NCBI RefSeq assembly: GCF_007988825.1
Contig: NZ_BJUW01000006.1
Span: 1 to 64,000 of the forward strand
Length of the DNA: 64,000 nucleotides
Reading direction: 5' to 3'
Source of the DNA: Microbacterium aerolatum
GTDB lineage: Bacteria; Actinomycetota; Actinomycetes; Actinomycetales; Microbacteriaceae
The notes below the pieces were generated by a model. It was not told the DNA's origin, searched no databases, and saw only the letters and a program-made list of their open reading frames with translations. The position numbers were made by a program, and so were the translations under genes. Of the stretch, positions 16,382 to 25,589 are shown piece by piece (position 1 is the stretch's first letter; each line of letters starts with the position of its first letter).

Positions 16382-17596
16382 ATGCTCATCGCCACCAAGC
16401 TGCAGGATCAGCTCGACGCGCAGCGGGAGGATCGCCTGCGAGCGCTGATCGCCGGAGCCGGCGTCGCGGGACTCACGCTGGCGGCGCTCCTGCGGAAGCA
16501 GGGTCTGCATCCTGTGCTCATCGAGCGGATGCCACGCATGGAGCATCCCGGTTACATGCTGGCACTCATGCCGACGGTCGATCCGGCCTTGAACGATCTC
16601 GGTGTGCACGACGAGTATCTCGCGCGCAGCGCGCCCCTCGCCCGCTACTCGTTCCGCTCCCACCGCGGCAGGACGCTGCGCACCGACGACCTCGGCGCGA
16701 TGCTCCAGATCCACGGCGACTATCAGGGCATCGACCGCGGGGCGCTCAGCGAGGTGCTCACCAGCGGTGGGTGCCCGGTGTCGTTCGACACGACGGTCAC
16801 CGCTATCGACCACGAAGTCTGGTTCAGCTCCGGAGAGCGGGCGTCCTTCGACCTGGTCGTCGCCGCCGACGGCATCCACTCCCGCACGCGCGATCTGCTC
16901 GACGTCGGGGAGGTCGCAACGCTCGACACCGGCTGGGCGGGCTGGGTCACGTGGTCGGACGCGCTCGGAGACGATCCGGCGCTCGGCGAGGAGCTGTGGG
17001 GCGACGGCTTCTTCCTCGGCGCGTACCCCGTGAAGGACCGGCTCGGCATCTTCCTGGGCGGACCGGTCGACGAACTGGACATCGGGCCGGCCGCGTTCGC
17101 CGCGCGCGTGCGCGACGCGGCTCCCGAGATCGGCCCCCGCCTGCGATCGGCATTGGATGCCGTCACCGCCGACCCCGAGCCGTACCTGTGGCCACTCACC
17201 GACGTCCGAGCCGAGCGATGGGTCGACACAGACAGGCACACCGTGCTTCTCGGCGACGCCGCATCCGGATTCCTCCCCACCGCAGGAATCGGCGCCGGGA
17301 TGGCGATGGAATCGGCATGGATGCTGGGGAGGATGCTCGCACACGCCGACCGCACGAACCTCGCCGCATTGCTGACCGAATGGGAGCGGGTGCAGAAGCC
17401 GCGGGTGGAATCGGCGCAGTCGAACTCGCGGATGCTGGCGAAACTGATGTTCCGTCGCGGACGGGTCATCGCGTGGCTGCGGGAGACCGCGATGCGGTTG
17501 ATGACGGTGCGGTCGGTGCTGGGTCCGATCGTCCGGCTCGTCGCAGATCAGCCCGACCCGGACGAGGTGGCGAAGCGAGTGCTCAGCGGTCGGTGA
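16382..17596 (+). CDS. FAD-dependent monooxygenase (PHBH fold)
   Basis: The 404-residue protein has the three FAD motifs of the p-hydroxybenzoate hydroxylase fold: GAGVAGLTLAALLRKQG (about 24-40), the DG motif VVAADGIHSRTRD and the GD motif VLLGDAASGFLPTAGIGAGMAMESA. It probably hydroxylates or epoxidises a small organic substrate using NAD(P)H and O2. A strong AGGAGG lies 7 nt before the ATG. It is under the divergent TetR and twin operators, which suggests detoxification of the TetR ligand. Confidence 0.9.
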   Translation: MLIATKLQDQLDAQREDRLRALIAGAGVAGLTLAALLRKQGLHPVLIERMPRMEHPGYMLALMPTVDPALNDLGVHDEYLARSAPLARYSFRSHRGRTLRTDDLGAMLQIHGDYQGIDRGALSEVLTSGGCPVSFDTTVTAIDHEVWFSSGERASFDLVVAADGIHSRTRDLLDVGEVATLDTGWAGWVTWSDALGDDPALGEELWGDGFFLGAYPVKDRLGIFLGGPVDELDIGPAAFAARVRDAAPEIGPRLRSALDAVTADPEPYLWPLTDVRAERWVDTDRHTVLLGDAASGFLPTAGIGAGMAMESAWMLGRMLAHADRTNLAALLTEWERVQKPRVESAQSNSRMLAKLMFRRGRVIAWLRETAMRLMTVRSVLGPIVRLVADQPDPDEVAKRVLSGR

Positions 17597-17609
17597 GATC
17601 GCCCGAACG

Positions 17610-17649
17610 ACGATGCGCCGCCCTGGACTCGGCCGGGGCGGCGCATCGT
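17610..17649. terminator. Perfect 14-bp hairpin between convergent genes
   Basis: Arm 17610-17623 pairs perfectly with 17636-17649 around a 12-nt loop. There is no clear T-run. Its position, 14 bp after the monooxygenase stop and facing the convergent gene at 17660, fits bidirectional termination. Confidence 0.6.
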
Positions 17650-17659
17650 GCTTCAGATC

Positions 17660-18214
17660 TCAGCCCGTGATGAGCGCGAGCACTCCGGTCGCGATGAGGG
17701 TGGTCATGGTCGTCCAGAGGAAGATCGCGATTCCCTGCCACAGCAGCACCCAGCTCTTGGACACCCCGGTGGATACCAGCAGGGCAGAGGTGAACTGGGT
17801 CGGGATGGCGAGCGGGCCCAGGATGCTGGCCCCTGGCACGCCGAAGCGCACGAGGAACTTCTTGAAGCGACGCACGCCCTTCGACTCGGGCTTGGGCTCG
17901 GCGAGGTAACCCGACGAATTCGCGCCGCCCGACGCGGAGGCACCGACGGCGACGAGCTCGGCTCGCTGCGCACGTCGCGCGACGATCAGCGCGCGGATGC
18001 GAGCGCCGAAGACGACGACGACGAAAACGGAGGCGAAGTTGCCCGCCATGGCAGCGCCCGCTGAGACGAACGGGTTCAGGCCCGCCCAGACTCCGAGCAC
18101 CGAAGCCAGCTCGGCCTCGAGGAACGGGATCGCTGCTGCGACGGCGACGATGAGCGGCTGCACGAAGAACGGCACCTGCGACATCAGGTTCTGCAGGAAT
18201 TCGATGATGTTCAT
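17660..18214 (-). CDS. Small multidrug-export-type integral membrane protein
   Basis: The 184-residue protein has three or four hydrophobic segments and the VAVAAAIPFLEAELASVLGVWAGLNPFVSAGAAMAGN region, which resembles the small multidrug export family (PF06695 type). The IPFLE motif is the clearest link. The start at 18214 follows AAAGGAAAGAAC. The transport substrate is not known and the assignment is moderate. Confidence 0.65.
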   Translation of the reverse strand: MNIIEFLQNLMSQVPFFVQPLIVAVAAAIPFLEAELASVLGVWAGLNPFVSAGAAMAGNFASVFVVVVFGARIRALIVARRAQRAELVAVGASASGGANSSGYLAEPKPESKGVRRFKKFLVRFGVPGASILGPLAIPTQFTSALLVSTGVSKSWVLLWQGIAIFLWTTMTTLIATGVLALITG

Positions 18215-18285
18215 GTTCTTTCCTTTTGGGGTCTGTGAACACTCCGAACACCGCCGGGTACGGCGGGAACGGAAGATGGGGTGTG

Positions 18286-18981
18286 TCAGCGGTTCGCTAC
18301 GACCGCGCTGACGATGAGAGAGTTCGCGACAATGGCGACCATTGTGCGGGTGACGGCGGCTGCGGCTGCTCCTGCCGCCCAGTCGCCCTGCTCCAGGCTC
18401 TTCGCCCTCGTGGCAGTCGCTCCGGACCACGGGATCTCTCGATGCAGAACCGGAAGAGACCCGCTGGCGGAGACGAGAGCTGTGAGAGCAGCGATGTGGT
18501 CGCTGGGCTGTGCGCCGTCGACGAGCACGGAGCGCATGTCTGCGACGAACTCCGCGCGTCGGCCGCTGTTCCCCTCGACGATGGCCGTCGTCGGGAACAG
18601 TCCGAGCGCGCGCCGCTTCTGCCTACAGAGGTGACCACGCTCCATGAGGCGTTCGAGCACTGGCGTGCGCAACGTCGGCCCGCTCGCCGCGAGAACAGTC
18701 TGAACGTCCCGCGGCTTCTGGCTGATGTAGTCCCACATCGGACGGAGCAGTTCGTCTTCGGGCGGTTCACCGTCTGCATGGATCCGGGTGCCGCGGATTC
18801 CGGCATCCTCGATCCTGACGTGACCGCGCTGAGCGAGATCGGTCAACGCACCCGCGCCGAGTACGTAGAAGAGCGTGTTCTCGCCCGCGATCGTGCCCGA
18901 GTCGGGTTGAAACAGCACGAGGAGAAGATCCTCGGTGATCAGCGTGCGAGTGCGCTGGGAGCGGATGCTGTCGTCGGTCAT
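18286..18981 (-). CDS. GPP34 (GOLPH3/Vps74) family phosphoprotein
   Basis: The 231-residue protein has the GPP34 N-terminal signature LITEDLLLVLFQPDSGT, then LFYVLGAGALTDLAQRGHVRI. In eukaryotes this family binds PI4P at the Golgi; actinobacterial members are widespread but functionally unclear. It is divergent from a TetR gene, with a perfect 12-bp-arm palindrome at 18991-19020 just before its start, so it is probably the main target of that regulator. Confidence 0.88.
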   Translation of the reverse strand: MTDDSIRSQRTRTLITEDLLLVLFQPDSGTIAGENTLFYVLGAGALTDLAQRGHVRIEDAGIRGTRIHADGEPPEDELLRPMWDYISQKPRDVQTVLAASGPTLRTPVLERLMERGHLCRQKRRALGLFPTTAIVEGNSGRRAEFVADMRSVLVDGAQPSDHIAALTALVSASGSLPVLHREIPWSGATATRAKSLEQGDWAAGAAAAAVTRTMVAIVANSLIVSAVVANR

Positions 18982-18990
18982 GAGTCGATA

Positions 18991-19020
18991 CTAGCACACT
19001 GTGCCGGTACAGTGTGCTAG
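18991..19020. promoter_or_regulatory. 30-bp TetR-type operator palindrome
   Basis: CTAGCACACTGT (18991-19002) and its exact reverse complement (19009-19020) are separated by 6 bp. It lies 10 bp upstream of the GPP34 start and 28 bp upstream of the divergent TetR start, so one bound dimer could control both. Confidence 0.85.
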
Positions 19021-19048
19021 TCGTCTAGGATCGACGACAGGAGGATCG

Positions 19049-19648
19049 ATGAGCACACGGGATCGGATCATCGCTGCAGCGACGGAGATGATGCAGGAGG
19101 GCGCGCCCCGACTGAGCGTCCGGGCCGTCGCAGCACGCGCCGGCGTCGGTGCGAGCACACTCCGTCACCACTTCCCCACGCAGCGCGATCTGATCAATGC
19201 CGCGCTCACCGCCACGTACGACGCAGCCATGCCTGACGAGCGCATCCGCGACACGTCGATGCCTGCGCGCGAGCGGCTTCGGGAATGCCTCCGTCGGCTG
19301 CTGGACCCGTTCGCTGAGCCGGCTGAGGCGCGCGAGGTGTGGACGAATCTGCTTCGCATGTTCGCGGAAGCCGAAGCCGACCCGAAGACTCGTGCCGGCT
19401 ACCAGGTGCTGGTGGGCGAGGCCGAGCGTCGGATCAGTGCCTGGCTCGCGATTCTCGAGGAGGAAGGGGCACTGCCGCCCGGCGACAACGCCACGCGGTC
19501 TGATTTCCTGCTCACTTTCATCGACGGACTGTCGATCGCGCGCGCACTGCCGCCCAGCGATCAGCGCCTTGAGGACGAGACCAGGTCTCTGGCCTTCGCG
19601 GTGGACGCGGTCTTCGATGTCGTGTCCCGCGCGCGACCGCCGCAGTAG
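19049..19648 (+). CDS. TetR/AcrR family transcriptional regulator
   Basis: The 199-residue protein has the TetR DNA-binding domain (RDRIIAAATEMMQEGAPRLSVRAVAARAGVGASTLRHHFPTQRDL) followed by a helical domain. ATG 19049 follows GACAGGAGGATCG. It probably binds the palindrome at 18991-19020 and represses itself and the divergent GPP34 gene. Confidence 0.92.
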   Translation: MSTRDRIIAAATEMMQEGAPRLSVRAVAARAGVGASTLRHHFPTQRDLINAALTATYDAAMPDERIRDTSMPARERLRECLRRLLDPFAEPAEAREVWTNLLRMFAEAEADPKTRAGYQVLVGEAERRISAWLAILEEEGALPPGDNATRSDFLLTFIDGLSIARALPPSDQRLEDETRSLAFAVDAVFDVVSRARPPQ

Positions 19649-19653
19649 GGCGC

Positions 19654-20706
19654 TCAGACCGGGTCGCCCTGCACCGGCCCCTCGGTGTTCGGCTTCCACC
19701 CGAGCGCGGGCGCGACGTGTTCGGCGAACGCCTGCAGCACGTGCAGGTTGTAGTCGACTCCCAGCTGGTTCGGGATCGTCAGCATGAGGGTGTCGGCGGC
19801 CATCACTGCCTCGTCCTGCTTCAGCTGTGAGATCAGGACATCCGGCTCAGCCGCGTACGTCTTGCCGAATGTCGAGCGGAAGCCGTCGATGATGCCGATC
19901 TGGTCGCCGTTCTCGGCGCTGCGCAGACCGAAGTAGGCGCGATCCATGTCGGACACGAGCGGGAAGACGCTGCGGCTCACCGACACTCGCGGGGTACCGG
20001 TGTGGCCCGCCGCCTTGTATGCGGCGCGGTACTGGTCGATCTGCTCGCGCTGCAGTTCGTGGAACGGCACCCCGGTCGCCTCGGTCAGCAGGGTCGAGCT
20101 CATGAGGTTGAGGCCCTTGCGTCCGGTCTCCTCTGCGGTCGCCCGCGACCCGGAGCCCCACCAGATGTGGTCGCGCAGCGTCTCGGATCGTGGTTCGATC
20201 GCCAGGTACCGGCCCTCGCCGACCTGCTGCGGGTCGCCCTGCACGACACCCGCCCCATCGATCGCCTCGAGGAACAGCTCGAACTTGTCACGGGCGAGGT
20301 CGCCTCCGCGCGGGTCCTCCGACCCGACATATCCGAACGCCTCGTAGCCGCGCAGCGCCGTCTCGGGTGAACCTCGGCTCACGCCGAGCGCGATGCGGCC
20401 GCGGGCGATCAGGTCGAGAGCGGCGGCCTCCTCAGCGAACTGCAGCGGATTCTCGTACCGCATGTCGATCACACCGGTGCCGACCTCGATCCGCTCGGTC
20501 TTCGCCGCCATCGCCGCCAGGAGCGGCATGGGAGACGCGGCCTGGCGCGCGAAGTGGTGCACGCGCACGTAGGCGCCGTTCACTCCGATCTCATCTGCCC
20601 CGACGGTGAGGTCGATGGTCTGGTGCAGCATGTCGCCGGCGGTGCGGGTGCCCGACCCGGGCACGGGCGCGTAGTGCCCGAACGAGAGAAATCCGAAAGC
20701 CTTCAT
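19654..20706 (-). CDS. LLM class flavin-dependent oxidoreductase
   Basis: The 350-residue protein is a second luciferase-like monooxygenase: KAFGFLSFGHYAP, GADEIGVNGAYVRVHHFARQ, MPLLAAMAAKTERIEVGTGVIDMRYENPLQFAEEAAALDLIARGRIALGVSRGSP. The YENPLQFAEEAA wording is typical of the alkanal-monooxygenase-like subgroup. It is convergent with the TetR gene (5-bp gap). The substrate is unknown. Only low similarity to the LLM gene at 12162 is visible. Confidence 0.88.
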   Translation of the reverse strand: MKAFGFLSFGHYAPVPGSGTRTAGDMLHQTIDLTVGADEIGVNGAYVRVHHFARQAASPMPLLAAMAAKTERIEVGTGVIDMRYENPLQFAEEAAALDLIARGRIALGVSRGSPETALRGYEAFGYVGSEDPRGGDLARDKFELFLEAIDGAGVVQGDPQQVGEGRYLAIEPRSETLRDHIWWGSGSRATAEETGRKGLNLMSSTLLTEATGVPFHELQREQIDQYRAAYKAAGHTGTPRVSVSRSVFPLVSDMDRAYFGLRSAENGDQIGIIDGFRSTFGKTYAAEPDVLISQLKQDEAVMAADTLMLTIPNQLGVDYNLHVLQAFAEHVAPALGWKPNTEGPVQGDPV

Positions 20707-20736
20707 GCTCTTATGCAACCGAATGGATGCCGGTGA

Positions 20737-22251
20737 CTATTCCCCCGCGACGAGGAACCCGTCCCGCACCAGCTCGCGGATGCGGGGCTCCAGCTCGTTC
20801 CACAGCTCTGCCAGCGGCACCTCGAACAGGTCGGCGAGCGCCGCGGCGATCTGCGCCACGGTGAGCTCTCCGTCGCAGGCTCCGACGAACCCGGCAAGCG
20901 CAGAATCCGCTGCGACAATGCGCCCGAATCCGCCGCCCTGCCGCAGTTCGATCACGCTCGGATCGTCATTGCCCGGCATGTAATGCCGCGCCTCTGTGAC
21001 ATCGGATGCCGTCACCAGCGTCTGCGGGATGCCGGCACCGAGCACGTCATGCGCGGCCAGCCCGTCACGCAATGCGCGCCCCGGAGCCGATAACGGCTGG
21101 GACAGCGTCTCGAACCTGCGCAGCGGATCGAGGCCGTCCGCCGCGCGGCGCAGCAGCACGTACCCGAAACCGATCGCCGTGACGCCTCGTGCAGAGAAGT
21201 CATCCAGCCAGGCTTCCAGCATCCGCCCGAACGCCGCCTCGCGCGGCGTCGTACCGCCGTCGCGGATCCACAGCTCGGCGTATGCCAGCGGCGTGAGCTC
21301 TTCCCGCTGGATGACCCACGCGTCGAGCCCGGCCCCGATCCATGACTCCAGGCGCTCAAGGCCCCCGACCGAATCGAGCGACTCCCAGTTGCCGAGCAAC
21401 TGCGCGATGCCACCCGGTGTGAGGTGCGCCGGCGCCTCACGCACGAACTGCTCGACGAGCGCATCGCCGATGAGGCCGCCGTCGCGGTACTCGTACGCCG
21501 TGACCCCGTCCACCCGCGGTGTGATGACGAACGGCGGGTTCGAGACGATGAGATCGAACGCCTCGCCGACGACGGGCTCGAACATGCTCCCCTGACGGAA
21601 CGTGATGTTGCTCACGCCGTTGAGCCGAGCGTTCAGCGCGGCGAAGGCGAGTGCGCGGGTCGAAACATCCGTGGCAACGACCTCCCCGGCGTGGCGAGAG
21701 ACCAGCAGCGCCTGAATCCCGCACCCGGTGCCGAGATCGAGGGCCCGCGAAACGGGAACGGGCACGATCAGCTCGGCCAGCGTGCGGGATGCTCCGCCCA
21801 CTCCGAGCACGTGATCGGCGGGCAGCTCGGTTCCCAGCGCCAGCTCGTCGAGATCGCTGGCGATCCACCACTCGCCGACCCCGTCGGCATCGACGAACGA
21901 CTGCGGACGCAGCAGCGCCGTGGGCACGGCATCCGCACCGTCGACACGCGCGAGACCCAACGCGACGAGACCGTCGGCACCGAGGCGCGGCAAGGCGTCC
22001 GCGACCGCGTCGGCGCGCTGGGGCATCCCGAGCATGAGAAGGCGGCCGAGCGTCGCGAGCACACCGTCATCGCCTGCGATCGCACGCAGCAGGGGCTCGC
22101 GTACGCCGCGCCCCAGGGCGTCATCCGCCTCTTCTCCCCACAGCCGCCGCAGCGGTTCGGAGCGGTAATCGGCCGCGTCCAGATCGGCGGCGAGCGCGGC
22201 GACATGAGCGGGATCGGGGACGGGCGGAAGGGCGTCTGACACGGCCGTCAC
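20737..22251 (-). CDS. Class I SAM-dependent methyltransferase with actinobacterial accessory domains
   Basis: The 504-residue protein has a central Rossmann methyltransferase domain (ALDLGTGCGIQALLVSRHAGEVVATDVSTRAL ... FDLIVSNPPFVITP). The NPPF motif is typical of N-methylation of protein glutamine or nucleic acid bases. About 130 residues precede it and 200 follow, matching actinobacterial proteins with DUF7059/DUF7782-type flanking domains (from memory). The start is GTG 22251. The target is unknown. Confidence 0.82.
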   Translation of the reverse strand: MTAVSDALPPVPDPAHVAALAADLDAADYRSEPLRRLWGEEADDALGRGVREPLLRAIAGDDGVLATLGRLLMLGMPQRADAVADALPRLGADGLVALGLARVDGADAVPTALLRPQSFVDADGVGEWWIASDLDELALGTELPADHVLGVGGASRTLAELIVPVPVSRALDLGTGCGIQALLVSRHAGEVVATDVSTRALAFAALNARLNGVSNITFRQGSMFEPVVGEAFDLIVSNPPFVITPRVDGVTAYEYRDGGLIGDALVEQFVREAPAHLTPGGIAQLLGNWESLDSVGGLERLESWIGAGLDAWVIQREELTPLAYAELWIRDGGTTPREAAFGRMLEAWLDDFSARGVTAIGFGYVLLRRAADGLDPLRRFETLSQPLSAPGRALRDGLAAHDVLGAGIPQTLVTASDVTEARHYMPGNDDPSVIELRQGGGFGRIVAADSALAGFVGACDGELTVAQIAAALADLFEVPLAELWNELEPRIRELVRDGFLVAGE

Positions 22252-22349
22252 TCTACGCGCCTTCAGGCATCCCTGAACGCGCCCGCCTAGAATTACGGCG
22301 TCCCAACTCACGGGTTCGCCGCAGCGGCGCCCGAGGAAGACCAGAGACG

Positions 22350-24446
22350 TTGATCAGCTCCCGAGTCGGAAGCGGTGCCCGCGCGCACCGCTTCGCACGC
22401 GTCGCCGCGGTGTTCGCGCTCGCGTTCGGGCTGATCGCCGCGCCCCACCTCACTGCGACGACCGCGTCCGCAACCGCGACACCTGAGCCCGAGGATGAGG
22501 GCACGGCACGCCTGTCGCTGTCGGCCGGCGTGCATGGCGTCGTACAGCCCGACACCCCGCTCACCACCTCGGTGATCATCGACAACGGCAGCGACGAGGC
22601 GCTCACCCCGGGCGTCATCAGCATCGAGATCAACAAGACGCCGCTCGACGACGCCTCGGCGCTGGCCGCCTGGCTCGACGCCGAGGAGGCGGAGGGCACG
22701 TTCTCCGCTCTCGGCTCCGAGGAGTCGCTTGCCGTCCCGGCATCCGAGACCTCGACGGCATTCGTCAGCGCGAGCTCGAGCGCCCTGGACGATCTCGACG
22801 CCGGCGTGTACCCGATCCGCGCGAGCCTGACCGGCGACGATGCACCGCTCACCGCGACCAGCGTCCTCGTCCTCGACGCCGGGAGCGCCCCGCAGGTCGC
22901 AGTGCTCGTGCCGATCACGGCGACCCCGGCGGACGGCGCCCTGCTCACCGCCGAGGAGCTCACCGAGCTCACCGATCCCGACGGCGCGCTCACTGCGCAG
23001 TTGGACGGCGTCACGGGGACCTCCGCCGTTCTCGCGATCGACCCCCTCATCCCCGCATCGATCCGCGCCCTCGGCACTGCCGCACCGGTCAGCGCGGTCA
23101 CCTGGCTGACCCGGTTGGAGGCGCTCTCGAACGAGCGTTTCGCCCTGCAGGCCGGCGATGCGGATGCCACGGTGCAGGCACGCGCGGGTCTCACGGAGCT
23201 GCTCACGCCCCTGCCGCTGACCTCCGTGCTCACTCCCGAGAACTTCGTGGCGACGGAAACGACGCCGACTCCTTCACCGACGCCCTCGCCCTCGCCGTCC
23301 GGCTCGCCTGCCGAGCCCACACTTCCCACCACGGAAGAGCTCACGGCGGTATCCGGCGCGCAGCCCGGCATCCTTTGGCCTCTCGGCGACGCCCGGGGCG
23401 CGGATCTGGCGACGTTCGACGCGTATCTCGGCACCGATGCCACCACGATCCTGCCGTCCAGCTCGCTCGCCGCGACTCCGGACGCGGTCGTCGAGGTCGA
23501 CGGCCACCGCGTGCTCGTGACGGATGCCGACGCATCTGCGAGCCTGTCGACCGCCGCAGCCACGACCGACGACCTGGCACGCGAGCGCGAGATCGCCGAG
23601 GCGATGGCACAGCTCAGCTTCGCCGATCAGGCGTCGCTCCTGATCGGCCTCGACCGCGACGAGACTCGCTCCGCCGATGCGCTGCGCGAGGCGATCCTGT
23701 CAGTCTCCTCGATCGGTCAACCGACGAGCTTCGAGGATCTGCGGGCGTCAGCGCCGGCATCCGCCACGCTCGACAGCGAAAGCTCGGAAGACCGCGCGAC
23801 CGCGCTGAAGAACCTCCTCGCGGACGAGGGCCGGCTGACGTCGTTCTCGTCGATCCTGGCGGACCCCCTCGTGCTCCTCGCCCCCGAGCGGCTCGCGATC
23901 ATGCGGCTGATCGGGGTCGGCAAAGCCGAGACGTTCGCGGTGGACTCCGCCACACACCGCGCCGACACCACGGGGACGCTGAACTCCGTGGGCGTGCAGC
24001 AGCCGAGTCCCATCCAGCTGTTCACCGCCGCAGCGCCCCTGCCGGTCTGGGTGCACAACGATCTTCCCTGGCCGGTCACGGTCACTCTCACCTCCGAGCC
24101 CTCGGACGCACGCCTTGGCATCCAGCCGCGCACGCCGGTCGAGGCGCAACCCGCCAGCAACACCCGAGTGAAGGTCCCGGTCGAGGCGCGCGTGGGAAGC
24201 GGCGAGCTCTCGGTGCGGTTCGGTCTCCTCTCCCCCACCGGCGTGGCCATCGGACCGGACCAGACGGCGACGGTGACCGTACGCGCCGAATGGGAGGGCA
24301 TCGGTCTCGGCATCCTCGGCGGCGTCATCGGGCTGCTGCTCATCCTGGGCATCATCCGCACCATCGTCCGGCGCCGCAAGGACGATCAGGCCGACGAATC
24401 GGATGCTGTGCCCGCTCCGTCCGGCGAATCCGAGCCGACGCCCTGA
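22350..24446 (+). CDS. DUF6049 family secreted/membrane-anchored protein
   Basis: The 698-residue protein has a signal peptide (ARVAAVFALAFGLIAAPHLTATTASA), a long extracytoplasmic part with a Ser/Pro/Thr linker (TPTPSPTPSPSPSGSP) and a C-terminal transmembrane helix (GIGLGILGGVIGLLLILGIIRTIV) followed by RRRK. This is the DUF6049 layout. In other actinobacteria it is usually followed by murJ, and a role at the cell envelope is assumed; murJ is not present here. The start is TTG at 22350, supported by GAGGAAGA upstream. Confidence 0.82.
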   Translation: MISSRVGSGARAHRFARVAAVFALAFGLIAAPHLTATTASATATPEPEDEGTARLSLSAGVHGVVQPDTPLTTSVIIDNGSDEALTPGVISIEINKTPLDDASALAAWLDAEEAEGTFSALGSEESLAVPASETSTAFVSASSSALDDLDAGVYPIRASLTGDDAPLTATSVLVLDAGSAPQVAVLVPITATPADGALLTAEELTELTDPDGALTAQLDGVTGTSAVLAIDPLIPASIRALGTAAPVSAVTWLTRLEALSNERFALQAGDADATVQARAGLTELLTPLPLTSVLTPENFVATETTPTPSPTPSPSPSGSPAEPTLPTTEELTAVSGAQPGILWPLGDARGADLATFDAYLGTDATTILPSSSLAATPDAVVEVDGHRVLVTDADASASLSTAAATTDDLAREREIAEAMAQLSFADQASLLIGLDRDETRSADALREAILSVSSIGQPTSFEDLRASAPASATLDSESSEDRATALKNLLADEGRLTSFSSILADPLVLLAPERLAIMRLIGVGKAETFAVDSATHRADTTGTLNSVGVQQPSPIQLFTAAAPLPVWVHNDLPWPVTVTLTSEPSDARLGIQPRTPVEAQPASNTRVKVPVEARVGSGELSVRFGLLSPTGVAIGPDQTATVTVRAEWEGIGLGILGGVIGLLLILGIIRTIVRRRKDDQADESDAVPAPSGESEPTP

Positions 24447-24460
24447 CACGAACCCTGCCG

Positions 24461-24487
24461 GGGAATGCCGCGCGGTTACGATTGGTT
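24461..24487 (+). promoter_or_regulatory. SigR/SigH-type ECF promoter of trxB-trxA
   Basis: GGGAAT (24461-24466), an 18-nt spacer and GTT (24485-24487) match the actinobacterial SigR/SigH consensus GGGAAT-N18-GTT exactly. This sigma factor responds to thiol-oxidative stress and its classic target is trxB-trxA. The promoter lies 54 bp before trxB. Confidence 0.85.
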
Positions 24488-24540
24488 CCTAGCAGTGGGT
24501 GCACGCAGGCACGCTGCGGGCACGCGAGAAGAGAGAGCAC

Positions 24541-25512
24541 ATGCGCAAGGTCATCATCATCGGCTCCGGTCCGGCCGGATTCACCGCCGCCATCTACGCG
24601 GCCCGTGCGAACCTCGAGCCGCTTCTCATCGCGAGCTCGGTCGAGGTCGGCGGTGAGCTGATGAACACCACCGAGGTCGAGAACTACCCCGGCTTCCCGG
24701 ACGGCATCCAGGGCCCCGACCTGATGGCGAAGTTCCAGGCGCAGGCCGAGAAGTTCGGCACCGAGGTCGTCTACGACGACGTCACCTCGCTCGACCTCGA
24801 CGGCACCGTCAAGAAGGTCACCCTCGGCAGCGGCGCAGAGCACGAGGCGCAGTCGATCATCTACGCGACGGGCTCGGCGTACCGCAAGCTCCACATCGAG
24901 GGCGAAGAGCGCCTTTCCGGCTACGGCGTCTCGTGGTGCGCGACCTGCGACGGCTTCTTCTTCCGCGAGAAGACCATCGCCGTGGTCGGCGGCGGCGACT
25001 CCGCGATGGAGGAGGCCACGTTCCTCACCCGCTTCGCCGACAAGGTCTACGTGATCCACCGCAAGGACACCCTGCGTGCATCGAAGATCATGCAGGAGCG
25101 CGCGTTCGCGAACGAGAAGATCGAGTTCATCTGGAACAGCGAGGTCACCGAGATCCAGGGCGGGGATGCCGTCACCGGTGTCGCCCTGCGTTCGACGGTG
25201 GACGGCTCCACCAGCGAGCTGCCGCTGACCGGCCTGTTCGTCGCGATCGGCAACGACCCGCGCACGCACCTGGTGCACGACAAGCTCGAGCTCACCGACG
25301 CCGGGACGATCTGGGTCGACGGCCGTTCGTCCAAGACGTCGGTTCCTGGCGTCTTCGCCGCCGGCGACGTGATCGACCCGACCTACCGCCAGGCCATCAC
25401 GGCTGCCGGTTCCGGAACGGTCGCAGCCCTCGACGCCGAGCACTTCCTCGCGGATCTTGAGGATTCATCGGTCGAGGTCCCGGCGGCTGAGGCGGCCGAG
25501 GTCATCGCGTAG
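24541..25512 (+). CDS. trxB: Thioredoxin-disulfide reductase
   Basis: The 323-residue flavoprotein has an FAD motif (IIIGSGPAGFTAAIYAARANL), the redox-active C133-A-T-C136, the NADPH motif VVGGGDSAMEEA followed by HRKDTLRAS, and the C-terminal GVFAAGDVIDPTYRQAITAAGSG. It transfers electrons from NADPH to thioredoxin, encoded 77 bp downstream. A SigR-type promoter drives it. Confidence 0.97.
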   Translation: MRKVIIIGSGPAGFTAAIYAARANLEPLLIASSVEVGGELMNTTEVENYPGFPDGIQGPDLMAKFQAQAEKFGTEVVYDDVTSLDLDGTVKKVTLGSGAEHEAQSIIYATGSAYRKLHIEGEERLSGYGVSWCATCDGFFFREKTIAVVGGGDSAMEEATFLTRFADKVYVIHRKDTLRASKIMQERAFANEKIEFIWNSEVTEIQGGDAVTGVALRSTVDGSTSELPLTGLFVAIGNDPRTHLVHDKLELTDAGTIWVDGRSSKTSVPGVFAAGDVIDPTYRQAITAAGSGTVAALDAEHFLADLEDSSVEVPAAEAAEVIA

Positions 25513-25589
25513 GGAACACTTTTCGCACCTCTGCTGTTGCAGACGGTGAACTTCGATCAGTTCGATCAACAAGGAACCAGGAGAAGCAG

